Below are positions 1 to 8,070 of a DNA stretch of 32,602 bases, piece after piece. The translations under genes and the position numbers were made by a program. Origin of the DNA: Chloroflexota bacterium (GTDB taxonomy: Bacteria; Chloroflexota; UBA6077; JACQUR01); contig JACQUR010000108.1 of NCBI GenBank assembly GCA_016210245.1, positions 1 to 32,602 of the forward strand, read 5' to 3'. Numbering within the stretch: position 1 is the first letter of the stretch; every line of letters begins with the position of its first letter. The notes under the pieces were generated by a model. That model was not told the DNA's origin. It searched no databases and saw nothing but the letters and a program-made list of their open reading frames with translations.

Positions 1-105
1 CCGGTGCCCACCCGCGTGCCGCCCGAGATCAAGGCGCGCATGGACCCGGGTGACTACGTCCGCCCGCTGAGCGACGAGGACGCAGCGTTCTTGCGAGGGG
101 AGTGA
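1..105 (+). CDS. UbiD-family decarboxylase, C-terminal end only
   Basis: This is the last 34 codons of a gene that begins outside the window. The peptide (starting PVPTRVPPEIKARMDPG, ending FLRGE) matches the C-terminus of the complete UbiD protein at 8071-9582 nearly residue for residue (PAPTRVPPEVSARMDPG...YVRGE). I therefore read it as the type A UbiD paralog. Its TGA at 103-105 overlaps a possible GTG of the next gene, exactly as at the 9580 junction, so the two genes are probably translationally coupled. UbiD enzymes are prenylated-FMN-dependent reversible (de)carboxylases; the active-site part of this copy is not visible. Confidence 0.8.
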   Translation, partial: PVPTRVPPEIKARMDPGDYVRPLSDEDAAFLRGE

Positions 106-107
106 CC

Positions 108-1586
108 ATGGCCGTCCAAGCCACGGCTGAGCTAGCCAGAGCGACGAAACCTCAGTGGCGCGACCTGCGCGAGTGGCTGCAGTTGGTCGAGGCCATCGGC
201 GAGCTGAAGACGGTGCGCGGGGCCACCTCGGAGGCGGACATCGGCGCGATCACCGAGATGTGCGAGCACGCCGACCAGAGCCCGTGCCTGCTGTTCGACG
301 ACATCCCGGGCTTTCAGCGCGGCTTCCGGGTGATGTCGAACGGCATGGGCACCCGCCGCCGCCAGGCGATCACCCTCGGCCTCGACCCCGCGGAGGCCTC
401 CCACGAGCGGCTGCTTGAGTTCTGGCGCGGGCTGCTGCGCGGCTTCACGCCCATTCCCGCGGTCACCGTTGGGCAGGGGCCGATCCAGGAGAACATCCTG
501 CGGGGCGAGGACGTGGACTTGGGCCGCCTCCCAGCCCCGATCTGGCACCCGCTCGACGGCGGGCGCTTCATCGGCACCGCCAGCGTGAACATCGTGCGCG
601 ACCCGGATACCGGGGTAGTCAACGCCGGCACCTACCGCAACCAGATCTTCGACCGCAACAGCGTCGGCATCCGGGTGGCCCCGCCGCACCACGGCGGGAT
701 CATCAAGGAGAAGTACCTGAAGCGCGGCGAGCCCTGCCCCGTGGTGGTGGTGGTGGGCTGCGACCCGCTGCTGTTCATGGCCTCGTGCGTGGAAGGCATT
801 CCCTTTGGCCTGAGCGAGTTCGACTGGGCCGGGGGGGTGCGCGGCCGGCCGATCGAGATGATCCAGGGCGAGGTGACCGGGCTGCCCATCCCGGCCTATG
901 CCGAGATCGCGCTGGAGGGCTTCGTCGTCCCGGACGAGTTCCACAAGGAAGGGCCGTACGGCGAGTGGATGGGCTACTACCAGGACGGGTACCAGCGCGA
1001 CCAGGTGGTGCGGGTCCACCGCATCTACCACCGCGACAACCCGGTCATCCTGGGCTGTCCCCAGGGCAAGCCGCCCCACGAGGACAACCGCTTCCTGGCC
1101 TACCTGCGCTCCGGCATGATCTGGGACCAACTGGAGAAGGCCGGCGTGCCAGGGGTGGTGGGGGTCTGGTCCCCGCCGGAGGGTGGCAACCGGCTGATGA
1201 CCGTGGTGGCGATCAAGCAGCAGTACCCCGGCCACGCCAAGCAGGCGGCGCTCATCGCCTCCCAATGCGCGGGCTCAGTGGAGATGTGCCGTCTGGTGGT
1301 CGTGGTCGACGACTACGTGGACGTGACCAACCTGCAGGACGTGATGTGGGCGATCCTGGCCCGCTCCGACCCGGCCCGCGACGTGGAGATCATCACCCGC
1401 ACCAAGGGCAGCCGGATCGATATCGGCATGGGCCCCGATGAGCGCGAGCTGAAGATGATGTCGCGCATGATCATCGATGCTACCACGCCCTACGAGTGGC
1501 TGAACCACCCGCTGGCGGGCGAGCCGATCTGCACGCCGGAGCGCACCCGGGCCACGCTGGAGAAGTGGGGCTGGATCCTGAGTTGA
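108..1586 (+). CDS. UbiD-family prFMN-dependent decarboxylase (type B, copy 1)
   Basis: The 492-residue protein has normal full UbiD length. Residues aligned with Aspergillus Fdc1 are present at matching spacing: N172 and R177 in NAGTYR (Fdc1 N168, R173), H195 (H191), E237 in SEFDWAGG (E233), and E281/E286 in EGPYGE (E277/E282). The metal/prFMN site and the Arg-Glu-Glu triad are therefore intact. The family catalyses reversible decarboxylation of aromatic, heteroaromatic or alpha,beta-unsaturated acids in the cytosol; the substrate here is unknown. I chose ATG 108 over GTG 102 because GAGGGGA at 95-101 is a well-spaced ribosome site for 108. A close paralog lies at 9585-11096. No ubiX-like prenyltransferase gene is in the window. 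Confidence 0.93.
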   Translation: MAVQATAELARATKPQWRDLREWLQLVEAIGELKTVRGATSEADIGAITEMCEHADQSPCLLFDDIPGFQRGFRVMSNGMGTRRRQAITLGLDPAEASHERLLEFWRGLLRGFTPIPAVTVGQGPIQENILRGEDVDLGRLPAPIWHPLDGGRFIGTASVNIVRDPDTGVVNAGTYRNQIFDRNSVGIRVAPPHHGGIIKEKYLKRGEPCPVVVVVGCDPLLFMASCVEGIPFGLSEFDWAGGVRGRPIEMIQGEVTGLPIPAYAEIALEGFVVPDEFHKEGPYGEWMGYYQDGYQRDQVVRVHRIYHRDNPVILGCPQGKPPHEDNRFLAYLRSGMIWDQLEKAGVPGVVGVWSPPEGGNRLMTVVAIKQQYPGHAKQAALIASQCAGSVEMCRLVVVVDDYVDVTNLQDVMWAILARSDPARDVEIITRTKGSRIDIGMGPDERELKMMSRMIIDATTPYEWLNHPLAGEPICTPERTRATLEKWGWILS

Positions 1587-1674
1587 GATTTCGGATTTCG
1601 GATTTCGGATTTCGGATTGAGGAGGCGTGAGGCCCGGTCCCCAATCCGAAATCCGAAATCCGAAATCCGAAATC
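1587..1674. repeat. Perfect 32-bp inverted repeat built of ATTTCGG heptamers
   Basis: The left arm (1587-1618) is four-plus copies of the 7-mer ATTTCGG. The right arm (1643-1674) is its exact reverse complement, with a 24-nt loop. It begins directly after the UbiD stop and ends just before the ribosome site (AAGGAG, 1676-1681) of the next gene, so it would form a long hairpin in the mRNA between two co-directional genes. There is no T-tract typical of an intrinsic terminator. Confidence 0.9.
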
Positions 1675-1686
1675 CAAGGAGTGGAC

Positions 1687-3969
1687 ATGGCGATAGGACA
1701 GGCGGTCCCGATGGTGGACTGGTGGTCGCGCGTGACCGGAGAGGTGGCCTACGCCCTCAACCTGAAGCTGCCGGGCATGCTGCACGCGCGCGTCTTGCAC
1801 AGCCCGCACGCTCACGCGCGGCTGGTGCGGGTGGACACCTCGAGGGCCGAGCGGCTGCCGGGGGTCGCGGCGGCCATCAGCCGCAACGACCTGCTCGGGC
1901 AGGACCAGTTCTCCCCGTACTACGGCCCGGTCATCCGCGACCAGACGCCGCTGGCGCTGGACCGGGTGCGCTACGTGGGCGAGCCGGTGGCGGCGGTCGC
2001 CGCGGTCGACGAGGACACCGCGGCCGAGGCGCTGGACCTGATCGAGGTGGAGTACGAGGAACTGCCGGCTGTCTTCGATCCGGAGGCCGCGCTGGCGCCC
2101 GGGGCGCCGCTGCTGCACGAGGGGCCGCGGCGGGTCATTCCCGCCCGACTCGAGGTGCGGGCGCGGTCGAAGGAAGGGACGAACATCATCCACCTGTTCA
2201 CCCAGCGCAAGGGCGACGTGGAGCAGGGGTTCCGCGAGGCGGACCTCATCATCGAAAACGTGTACACCAGCCCGCCGGTGGCGCACGTGCCGATGGAGCC
2301 CCACAACGCCATCGCCCAGGTGCGGGACGGCCGGATCACCATCTGGACATCGAACCAGAGCCCGCACCTGGTCCAGATGCAGATCGCGGACATCTTCCGC
2401 TTGCCGACGGCCGACGTGCGGGTGATCGTCTCCACCCTCGGTGGCGGCTATGGCGGCAAGATCAACGCCAGGATCGAGCCCATGGCCGCGCTGCTGGCCT
2501 GGAAGGCGCGGCGGCCGGTGCGGCTGGCGCTGCGGCGCAACGAGGAGTTCCTGGTCTACACCCAGCACGCCGTGAAGGTCCGGCTCAAGACGGGGGTGAA
2601 GCGCGATGGGACGCTGGTGGCCCACGAGGCTACCTGCTACTACAACGGCGGCCCCTTCGCCGACAGCTCGCCCAACCTGATCCAGCGAGCCTACGCGTCC
2701 ACCGGACCGTACCGGGTACCCAACCTCAAGACGGACTCCTACGGCGTCTACACTAACGCCCTGCCGGCAGGAGCCTTCCGCGGCTACGGGATCACCCAGG
2801 TCGCCTGGGCGCACGAGCTCCAGATGGACCTCATTGCCGACCAGCTCGGGATCGACCCGCTCGAGCTGCGGCGCAAGAACGTGCTGCACGAAGGTGAGCC
2901 CTTCACCACGGGCGAGCCGTTCCCCGAGTGCCACTACCCCGAACTACTGGAGGAAGCGGCTCGACGGATCGGCTGGGGCGAGGGGCCGCTGGTGGTGCGC
3001 GAGGGCACCAGGATCCGCGCCAAGGGCCTGAGCTGCATCGTCAAGGGCGCCGCGACCGTGCCGTCCTCGGCGATCGTCAAGCTGAACGGCGACGGCAGCC
3101 TGAACGTGCTGGTCAGCAGCGTGGAGATGGGCCAGGGGGCGCAGACGGTGCTGGGCCAGATCGCGGCCGACGAAGCCGGGCTGCCGTTCGAGCGAGTCCG
3201 GGTGTCCGAGCCCGACACGGCCGTCACCCCCTTCGACCACATGACCGCCGCGAGCCGCACGACCTTCACCATGGGCACGGCCGTGCGCTACGCCGTCCAG
3301 GATGTGAAGCGGCAACTGCTGGAGCTCGGGGCCGACCTGCTGGAGGTGTCCAGAGACGACGTGGTGCTGGAGGATGGGCGGGTGAAAGTGCGCGGCGCGC
3401 CCGATCGCTCGCTCGGCTACGGCGACGTGGTCCGCCGGGCGCTGCGCGGCAACCTGCTGGGCCACGGCTACTTCGGGCCGACGACGCACCTGGACCTGGA
3501 GACCGGCCAGGGAAAGGGATCGGCGCAGTGGCACCCGGCGGTGGTGACGTGCGAGGTGGAGGTCGACACGGAAACGGGCAAGGTGGAGGTGACGCGCCTG
3601 CACGCCTGCCTGTACGTCGGGCGGGCCATCAACCCGCGCTTCTGCGAGCTGCAGGTCGAGGGCAGCGCCCTGTTCGGACTGGGCCAGGCGCTGTTCGAGG
3701 AAGTGGTCCTGGACACCGACGGTCGCATCGCCAATCCCAACCTGAGCGACTACATGATCCCGTCGTTCGAAGACGTGCCCCACGAGTTGACGACGTACGT
3801 CCTCGAGTCGGCACATACCAAGGAGGTCCACGGGATCGGCGAGACCGCGGTCCCACCGATTCGGCCGGCCATCGGCAACGCGGTCAACCGAGCGCTGGGC
3901 ACGCGCATCTTCGATCTGCCGCTTACCCCGGAGAGGGTGCTGCGGGCGCTGCAGGAGCAGCGTGGCTAG
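1687..3969 (+). CDS. Xanthine dehydrogenase-family molybdopterin-binding subunit (copy 1)
   Basis: The protein has 760 residues, typical of the large Mo subunit of bacterial molybdenum hydroxylases. The N-terminal third is the Ald_Xan_dh_C a/b-hammerhead-type domain, followed by two MoCoBD domains. Visible motifs are GGGYGGK (252-258), AFRGYG (363-368), EMGQGAQT (480-487) and GIGET with E719, which lines up with the catalytic Glu of xanthine oxidase (GVGEPP). The CoxL motif AYRCSFR is absent, so this is not form I CO dehydrogenase. Partner FeS and FAD subunits would be needed for electron transfer and are not in the window. ATG 1687 is supported by AAGGAG at 1676-1681; a longer reading would translate the hairpin. 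Likely reaction: hydroxylation of an aromatic ring, N-heterocycle or aldehyde (substrate inferred only by class). Confidence 0.9.
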   Translation: MAIGQAVPMVDWWSRVTGEVAYALNLKLPGMLHARVLHSPHAHARLVRVDTSRAERLPGVAAAISRNDLLGQDQFSPYYGPVIRDQTPLALDRVRYVGEPVAAVAAVDEDTAAEALDLIEVEYEELPAVFDPEAALAPGAPLLHEGPRRVIPARLEVRARSKEGTNIIHLFTQRKGDVEQGFREADLIIENVYTSPPVAHVPMEPHNAIAQVRDGRITIWTSNQSPHLVQMQIADIFRLPTADVRVIVSTLGGGYGGKINARIEPMAALLAWKARRPVRLALRRNEEFLVYTQHAVKVRLKTGVKRDGTLVAHEATCYYNGGPFADSSPNLIQRAYASTGPYRVPNLKTDSYGVYTNALPAGAFRGYGITQVAWAHELQMDLIADQLGIDPLELRRKNVLHEGEPFTTGEPFPECHYPELLEEAARRIGWGEGPLVVREGTRIRAKGLSCIVKGAATVPSSAIVKLNGDGSLNVLVSSVEMGQGAQTVLGQIAADEAGLPFERVRVSEPDTAVTPFDHMTAASRTTFTMGTAVRYAVQDVKRQLLELGADLLEVSRDDVVLEDGRVKVRGAPDRSLGYGDVVRRALRGNLLGHGYFGPTTHLDLETGQGKGSAQWHPAVVTCEVEVDTETGKVEVTRLHACLYVGRAINPRFCELQVEGSALFGLGQALFEEVVLDTDGRIANPNLSDYMIPSFEDVPHELTTYVLESAHTKEVHGIGETAVPPIRPAIGNAVNRALGTRIFDLPLTPERVLRALQEQRG

Positions 3970-4028
3970 TGGCGAGTGCCGAGTGATGCGTGGTCGGTCA
4001 ATCAAGGTGTGCGGGAAGGAAGGGGGTT

Positions 4029-4096
4029 ATCCGAGCCGCGACCGTGAGGGAGCGCGGACCCCGGGGGCCGCGCGCCCTCACGGTCGCGGCTCGGAT
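4029..4096. repeat. Perfect 22-bp inverted repeat (CCGAGCCGCGACCGTGAGGG type)
   Basis: Arms 4029-4050 and 4075-4096 are exact reverse complements around a GC-rich 24-nt loop that can itself pair partly. It lies between the molybdoenzyme gene and the TctC-like gene. It is unrelated in sequence to the neighbouring repeat at 1587-1674. Confidence 0.88.
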
Positions 4097-4126
4097 GGAA
4101 GCTTGGCAACGGAGGTCAAGCTGCTC

Positions 4127-5335
4127 ATGAAGGTATTCCCAGCTCGGCTCCTGACGCTGCTGGCGGCGCTGCTCCTCGCGGCCTGCGCGCCCGCGGCGGC
4201 GCCCAGCCCCACCGTAGCGCCTGCCAGGCCCGCGCCGACGGCCGCGCCCGCGCAACTGACGGCCGCTCCGGCCAGGCCGACCGAGAAGCCGGCCGCGACG
4301 GCGGCCGCGGAGAAGCCGGCGGCCAAGCCGACCGAGAAGCCGGCTGCCAAGCCCGCCTTCGATGAGCAGGCGGTGGCCGACTTCTACCGGGGCAAGACCG
4401 TCAAGATCATCGTCACCTTCCCGCCGGGCGGGAGCTTCGACGTCAACTCGCGCCTGATGGCCAAGTACATGTCGAAGCTCATCCCTGGCAACCCCACGAT
4501 CATCGTTGAGAACATGCCGGGCGCGGCTGGCCTGCTGGGCACGAACCACGTGTACAACGTGGCGCCTCAGGATGGCACCGTCATCGGCGTCACCAACGGC
4601 AGCGCGACGGTGCTGGAGCAGCTCTTCGGCGGGCAGGCCGTCCAGTACGACGCCAGGAAGCTGCTGTACCTCGGCGCTCCGTTTCCATTCAGCTACGTGC
4701 TCATCGTGGGCAAGGCTTCCGGCTTCAAGCAGTTCGACCAGGTCCTGGGCCCGAGCGCCAGGCAGATTGTCCTGGGCGGCAGCGCCCCGGGCTCGGCCAC
4801 CTACGACGCGCCCATCCTGGTCCGTGAGATGCTGGGCGGCAACGTGAAGCTGGTTCCGGGCTATCCGGGCGTGCCCGAGCGCGCCCTGGCGATCGAGCGA
4901 GGCGAGATCGACGGCGCCTTCGAGGTCTGGGAAGGCGCCAAGGTAGCGATTCTGCCGAAGCTGCAGGGCGGAGAGCTGCTACTGCTGGCCCAGTTCACCG
5001 ACGCCCCGCTCAAGGACCTGCCGAACACTCCGACCGTGCTGAGCTTCGCCAGGAGCGAGGAACAGCGCCAACTGCTGCGCCTGGGTATCGTCGTGCCCGG
5101 CCAGTTCTCGGTCCAGTATTTCCTTGCCCCCGGCGTGCCCGGGGACCGCGTGCAGGCGCTGAAAGCCGCCTGGGCGAAGACCACGCTCGACCAGGAGTAC
5201 CTGGCCGAGGCGAAGAAGGCCAATCTGGAGATTCAGCCGCTCAGCGGCGAGCAGCTCCAGAAGCTGGTCCTGGAGTTCCTGGACATGCCGGCCGACCTGA
5301 AGACGAAGTTGAAGAACGCGATGCGTCCAAGTTGA
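4127..5335 (+). CDS. TctC/Bug-family substrate-binding lipoprotein
   Basis: The 402-residue exported protein has a signal peptide with lipobox LAAC (C20), then a low-complexity Ala/Pro/Lys/Glu linker to about residue 80, then a binding domain. The domain opens with FYRGKTVKIIVTFPPGGSFD and carries IIVENMPGAAG and APQDGTVIG, the hallmarks of the tripartite tricarboxylate transporter receptor family. The family binds carboxylates outside the cell and hands them to TctA/TctB membrane proteins. Neither is in the window, so this receptor is an orphan here. ATG 4127 is chosen because it starts the signal peptide and follows GGAGGT (4111-4116). Upstream in-frame codons read through the 4029-4096 hairpin and are unlikely to be translated. 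Its placement between two Mo-hydroxylase genes suggests it captures a carboxylated substrate (inference). Confidence 0.88.
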   Translation: MKVFPARLLTLLAALLLAACAPAAAPSPTVAPARPAPTAAPAQLTAAPARPTEKPAATAAAEKPAAKPTEKPAAKPAFDEQAVADFYRGKTVKIIVTFPPGGSFDVNSRLMAKYMSKLIPGNPTIIVENMPGAAGLLGTNHVYNVAPQDGTVIGVTNGSATVLEQLFGGQAVQYDARKLLYLGAPFPFSYVLIVGKASGFKQFDQVLGPSARQIVLGGSAPGSATYDAPILVREMLGGNVKLVPGYPGVPERALAIERGEIDGAFEVWEGAKVAILPKLQGGELLLLAQFTDAPLKDLPNTPTVLSFARSEEQRQLLRLGIVVPGQFSVQYFLAPGVPGDRVQALKAAWAKTTLDQEYLAEAKKANLEIQPLSGEQLQKLVLEFLDMPADLKTKLKNAMRPS

Positions 5336-5360
5336 GGTTCGGGATGCTCGAACGGTGGGC

Positions 5361-5417
5361 TTTCTGGCGATGCCGGCAGATATCAAGTCCAGGCTGCAGC
5401 GGGTGATGCGCCCGTGA
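5361..5417 (+). pseudogene. C-terminal relic of a second TctC-like gene
   Basis: The frame at 5361-5417 reads FLAMPADIKSRLQRVMRP then TGA. It aligns with the end of the complete TctC protein just upstream (FLDMPADLKTKLKNAMRP), with 11 of 18 residues identical by eye and conservative changes elsewhere. It is in a different frame from the intact gene and lacks all upstream domain sequence, so only the 3' end of a paralog survives. Its TGA overlaps the GTG start of the next gene (GTGA), a coupling arrangement that the deletion left orphaned. Confidence 0.72.
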
Positions 5418-7897
5418 AGCAGGCGCTGGCCAATCGGGATGGGGGAAGGGCGTCCTTCGACAGGCTCAGGACGAGCGTGGGGCCGGTCGGGCAGAGCGTG
5501 CCGGTGGTCGACGCCTACGAGCGCGTCACGGGGCAGGTGGGCTATGTGCTCAACGTCGAGCTGCCCGGCATGCTGGCCGGGCGGATCCTGCGCAGCCCGC
5601 ACCCCCACGCCCGAGTGCTCCGCGTCGACGCCTCGCGCGCCGAGCGCCTGCCGGGCGTCGTGGCTGTCCTGACCCGGGCGGACCTGGAGCACCCGGAGGC
5701 CCTCACTCCCCGCTACGGGCGGATGCTCTGCGACCAGACCATCGTGGCGGTAGACCGGGTGCGCTTCGTCGGCGACCCGGTGGCGGCGGTAGCGGCCGTG
5801 GACGAGGAGGTGGCCGACGAAGCGCTCGACCTGATCGAGGTCGACTACGAGCCGCTGCCAGCCGTGTTCGAGGTGGACGAGGCGCTGCGGCCGGACGCGC
5901 CGCTGCTCCACGAGCCCCGGCCGGAGGTGCAACCCGGGCTCGGGCACCTGGCCGGGGCCGTCGCCGGAGCGAACAACCTGTGCGGCCACTTCAAACTGCG
6001 CCGAGGCGATGTGGAGCAGGGCTTCGCCCAGGCGGACTTCGTCTTCGAGGACACCTTTCGCTCCCCCGCCGTGCAGCACGTGTCGCTCGAGCCGCACGTC
6101 ACCGTTGCCCAGTACGAGGGCGGCCGGCTCACCCTCTGGTCCTCTACCCAGATGCCCCACGCGATCCGAGCCCAGATGGCGACGATGTTCCACCTGCCGC
6201 AGTCGAAGGTGCGGGTCATCGTCCACACCCTGGGCGGCGGGTATGGCGCCAAGGGCTCGCTCCGACTCGAGCCGATCGCCAGCCTGCTGGCCTGGAAGGC
6301 GCGGCGGCCGGTCAAGATCGTCCTGCGGCGTGCGGAGGAGTTCGTCACGGTCACCAAGCACGCCGCGACTGTCCACGTGAAGACCGGGGTGATGCGGGAT
6401 GGGACCCTCGTGGCGCGACAGATGGCTACCTACTTCAACACCGGCGCCTACGCCGACATCGGGCCGCTCGTCGCCCGCAACGGCGGCCTGGCCATGGTCG
6501 GCCCATACCGGGTCCCGCACGTGAAGATCGACTCGTACGCGGTCTGGACCAACCTCGTTCCAGCCGGGGCGTTTCGCGGCTTTGGCGTGCCGCAGGCGGC
6601 CTGGGCGTACGAGAGCCAGATGGACATGATCGCCGAGCGGTTGGGCATGGACCCGCTCGAGCTGCGGCGCCGGAACGTGGTCCACGACGGCGATCGCCAC
6701 CCGAGCGGCCAGGAGCTCGAGGACCTGCACTTCGACGAGCTGATCGAGGGTGCGGTGGCGTCCGTCGCCTGGCAGCCGGGCGACGCCTGGTGGCTGAGGC
6801 AGGCCGCGGCGGGTGGGCAGGATGAGAGCAGGTCTCGGCAGGCCCGCCCTTCAGGGCGGCAGCCCAGAGAGGCCGCCGCCCTGAAGGGCGGGCCTGGGAG
6901 CGCCGCGGAGCCGGGTGGGCAGGGCGGGCGAGAGACCAGCAAGCGCCGGGGGAAGGCCGTGACCGTCATCATGAAGTCCACGCTCACGCCGTCGACCTCC
7001 ACCGCCTCGGCCAAGCTGAATGAAGACGGCAGCCTGGACGTGGCCACCAGCAGCGTCGAGATGGGGCAGGGCGCCACGACGGCGCTGGCCCAGCTCGCCG
7101 CCGAGGCCGCGGAGCTGCCTTACCAGCGCGTGCGGGTGTCCGAGCCCGACACCGACGTGACCCCTTACGACCAGCAGACCAGTTCCAGTCGCACCACCTT
7201 CTCGATGGGCACGGCCGTAGCCCAGGCGGCCCGGGAGGTCAAGCGCCAGGTCCTGGAGCTGGCGGCGGGGCTGCTGGAGGTCGGGGTGGACGACCTGGTG
7301 GCGCGCAACGGCAGGGTGGAGGTCCGCGGGGCACCCGAGCGCGGACTCGACTACGGCGAGGTGGTGCGCAAGGGCCGGCGGGGCAACCTGCTCGGCCAGG
7401 GCGCCTGCGTCACGAAGGGCGGCCTGGACCCCGAGACAGGACAGGGCTTCGCCTCCGTCCACTGGCACCAGGCCACAGCCGCGTGCGAAGTCGAGGTCGA
7501 CACCGAGACCGGGAAGATCGAGGTGCTCAAGTTCGACTCCGGGGCGTTCGCGGGTAGGATGGTGAATCCCCGGCTGTGCGAGCTGCAGACCGAGGGGAAC
7601 ACCCTGTTTGGCCTGGGGCAGGCGCTCTTCGAGGAGATGCGGTACGAAGACGGCCAGGTGGTGAACCAGAACCTGGCCGACTACATGATCCCGTCCTTCA
7701 AGGACGTGCCTGGCGACCTGGTCAGCTCGATCCTGGAACGGGCGGAGAGGGGCGAGGTCCACGGCATCGGCGAAACCTCGCTCCCCCCAGTGATGGCGGC
7801 GATCGCGAACGCCGTCTACAACGCAGTAGGAGTGCGCATCACAGACCTGCCGCTCACGGCGGAGAAGGTGTTAGCAGTGCTGAGTGCTGAGTCCTGA
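5414..7897 (+). CDS. Xanthine dehydrogenase-family molybdopterin-binding subunit (copy 2) with in-frame repeat insertions
   Basis: This paralog of the 1687-3969 protein is longer (827 residues). It keeps GGGYGAK, AFRGFG, EMGQGATT and GIGETS with the catalytic-type Glu. The extra length comes from two places. The N-terminal segment RASFDRLRTS is encoded by a dispersed-repeat-like sequence (5452-5478). About 44 extra residues between the AW and RGKAV positions are encoded by a perfect palindrome and its flanks (around 6795-6955). The last codons (LSAES) are encoded by the heptamer repeat at the 3' end. GTG 5414 overlaps the stop of the TctC relic; GTG 5477 is an alternative that would start exactly where homology to copy 1 begins. 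FeS and FAD partner genes are not in the window. Whether the insert is tolerated in the folded enzyme cannot be told; it falls between the first and second halves of the Mo-binding region. Confidence 0.85.
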   Translation: MKQALANRDGGRASFDRLRTSVGPVGQSVPVVDAYERVTGQVGYVLNVELPGMLAGRILRSPHPHARVLRVDASRAERLPGVVAVLTRADLEHPEALTPRYGRMLCDQTIVAVDRVRFVGDPVAAVAAVDEEVADEALDLIEVDYEPLPAVFEVDEALRPDAPLLHEPRPEVQPGLGHLAGAVAGANNLCGHFKLRRGDVEQGFAQADFVFEDTFRSPAVQHVSLEPHVTVAQYEGGRLTLWSSTQMPHAIRAQMATMFHLPQSKVRVIVHTLGGGYGAKGSLRLEPIASLLAWKARRPVKIVLRRAEEFVTVTKHAATVHVKTGVMRDGTLVARQMATYFNTGAYADIGPLVARNGGLAMVGPYRVPHVKIDSYAVWTNLVPAGAFRGFGVPQAAWAYESQMDMIAERLGMDPLELRRRNVVHDGDRHPSGQELEDLHFDELIEGAVASVAWQPGDAWWLRQAAAGGQDESRSRQARPSGRQPREAAALKGGPGSAAEPGGQGGRETSKRRGKAVTVIMKSTLTPSTSTASAKLNEDGSLDVATSSVEMGQGATTALAQLAAEAAELPYQRVRVSEPDTDVTPYDQQTSSSRTTFSMGTAVAQAAREVKRQVLELAAGLLEVGVDDLVARNGRVEVRGAPERGLDYGEVVRKGRRGNLLGQGACVTKGGLDPETGQGFASVHWHQATAACEVEVDTETGKIEVLKFDSGAFAGRMVNPRLCELQTEGNTLFGLGQALFEEMRYEDGQVVNQNLADYMIPSFKDVPGDLVSSILERAERGEVHGIGETSLPPVMAAIANAVYNAVGVRITDLPLTAEKVLAVLSAES
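5452..5478 (+). repeat. Possible dispersed repeat encoding SFDRLRTS
   Basis: The stretch with core CTTCGACAGGCTCAGGAC encodes SFDRLRTS at the N-terminus of the second Mo-subunit gene, where the paralog has no counterpart. From general experience, this core resembles a short repeat scattered in many bacterial genomes. Only one copy was noticed in this window, so the call rests on the missing homology and on memory. Confidence 0.4.
6839..6896. repeat. Perfect 22-bp palindromic repeat inside the Mo-subunit gene
   Basis: Arms 6839-6860 and 6875-6896 are exact reverse complements (core GCCCGCCCTTCAGGGCGGC) with a 14-nt loop. The same core occurs at 16906-16971 and 30368-30568, both between genes. 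Here it lies inside a coding frame without breaking it, and it accounts for much of the insertion relative to the paralog at 1687-3969. Confidence 0.93.
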
Positions 7898-8060
7898 GTC
7901 CTGAGTCAGGGACGAGCACTCAGCACTCAGCACTCAGCACTCAGCACTCAAGACTCAAGACTCAGCACTCAGGACTCAGGACTCAGCACTCAGGACTCAA
8001 GACTCAAGACTCAGCACTCAGGACTCAGCACTCAAGACTCAGGACTCAGGACTCAGCACT
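7876..8060. repeat. Phased 7-bp tandem array (ACTCAGC/ACTCAGG/ACTCAAG), 20 units, with inverted left arm
   Basis: From 7918 to 8057 there are twenty consecutive 7-bp units, all ACTCA followed by GC, GG or AG, plus a final ACT. The unit order by last two bases is GC GC GC GC AG AG GC GG GG GC GG AG AG GC GG GC AG GG GG GC. The left part (7876-7907) carries reverse-complement units, includes the stop codon of the Mo-subunit gene, and can pair with the array. The array ends right before the ribosome site (GGAGGAGG) of the next UbiD gene. Confidence 0.95.
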
Positions 8061-8070
8061 GGAGGAGGCC

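Noticed and set aside
132-1265. Long minus-strand open frame opposite the first UbiD gene (similar ones lie opposite most plus-strand genes)
   Set aside because: Composition is His/Arg/Val/Gln-rich antisense translation of a clear UbiD gene; such frames arise from the high GC at third positions.
1687-3969. Form I carbon monoxide dehydrogenase (CoxL)
   Set aside because: The AYRCSFR active-site loop is absent; AFRGYG at the equivalent place is that of xanthine-dehydrogenase-type enzymes.
7918-8060. Possible CRISPR array
   Set aside because: Units are 7 bp with no spacers; it is a simple tandem array with two variable bases per unit.
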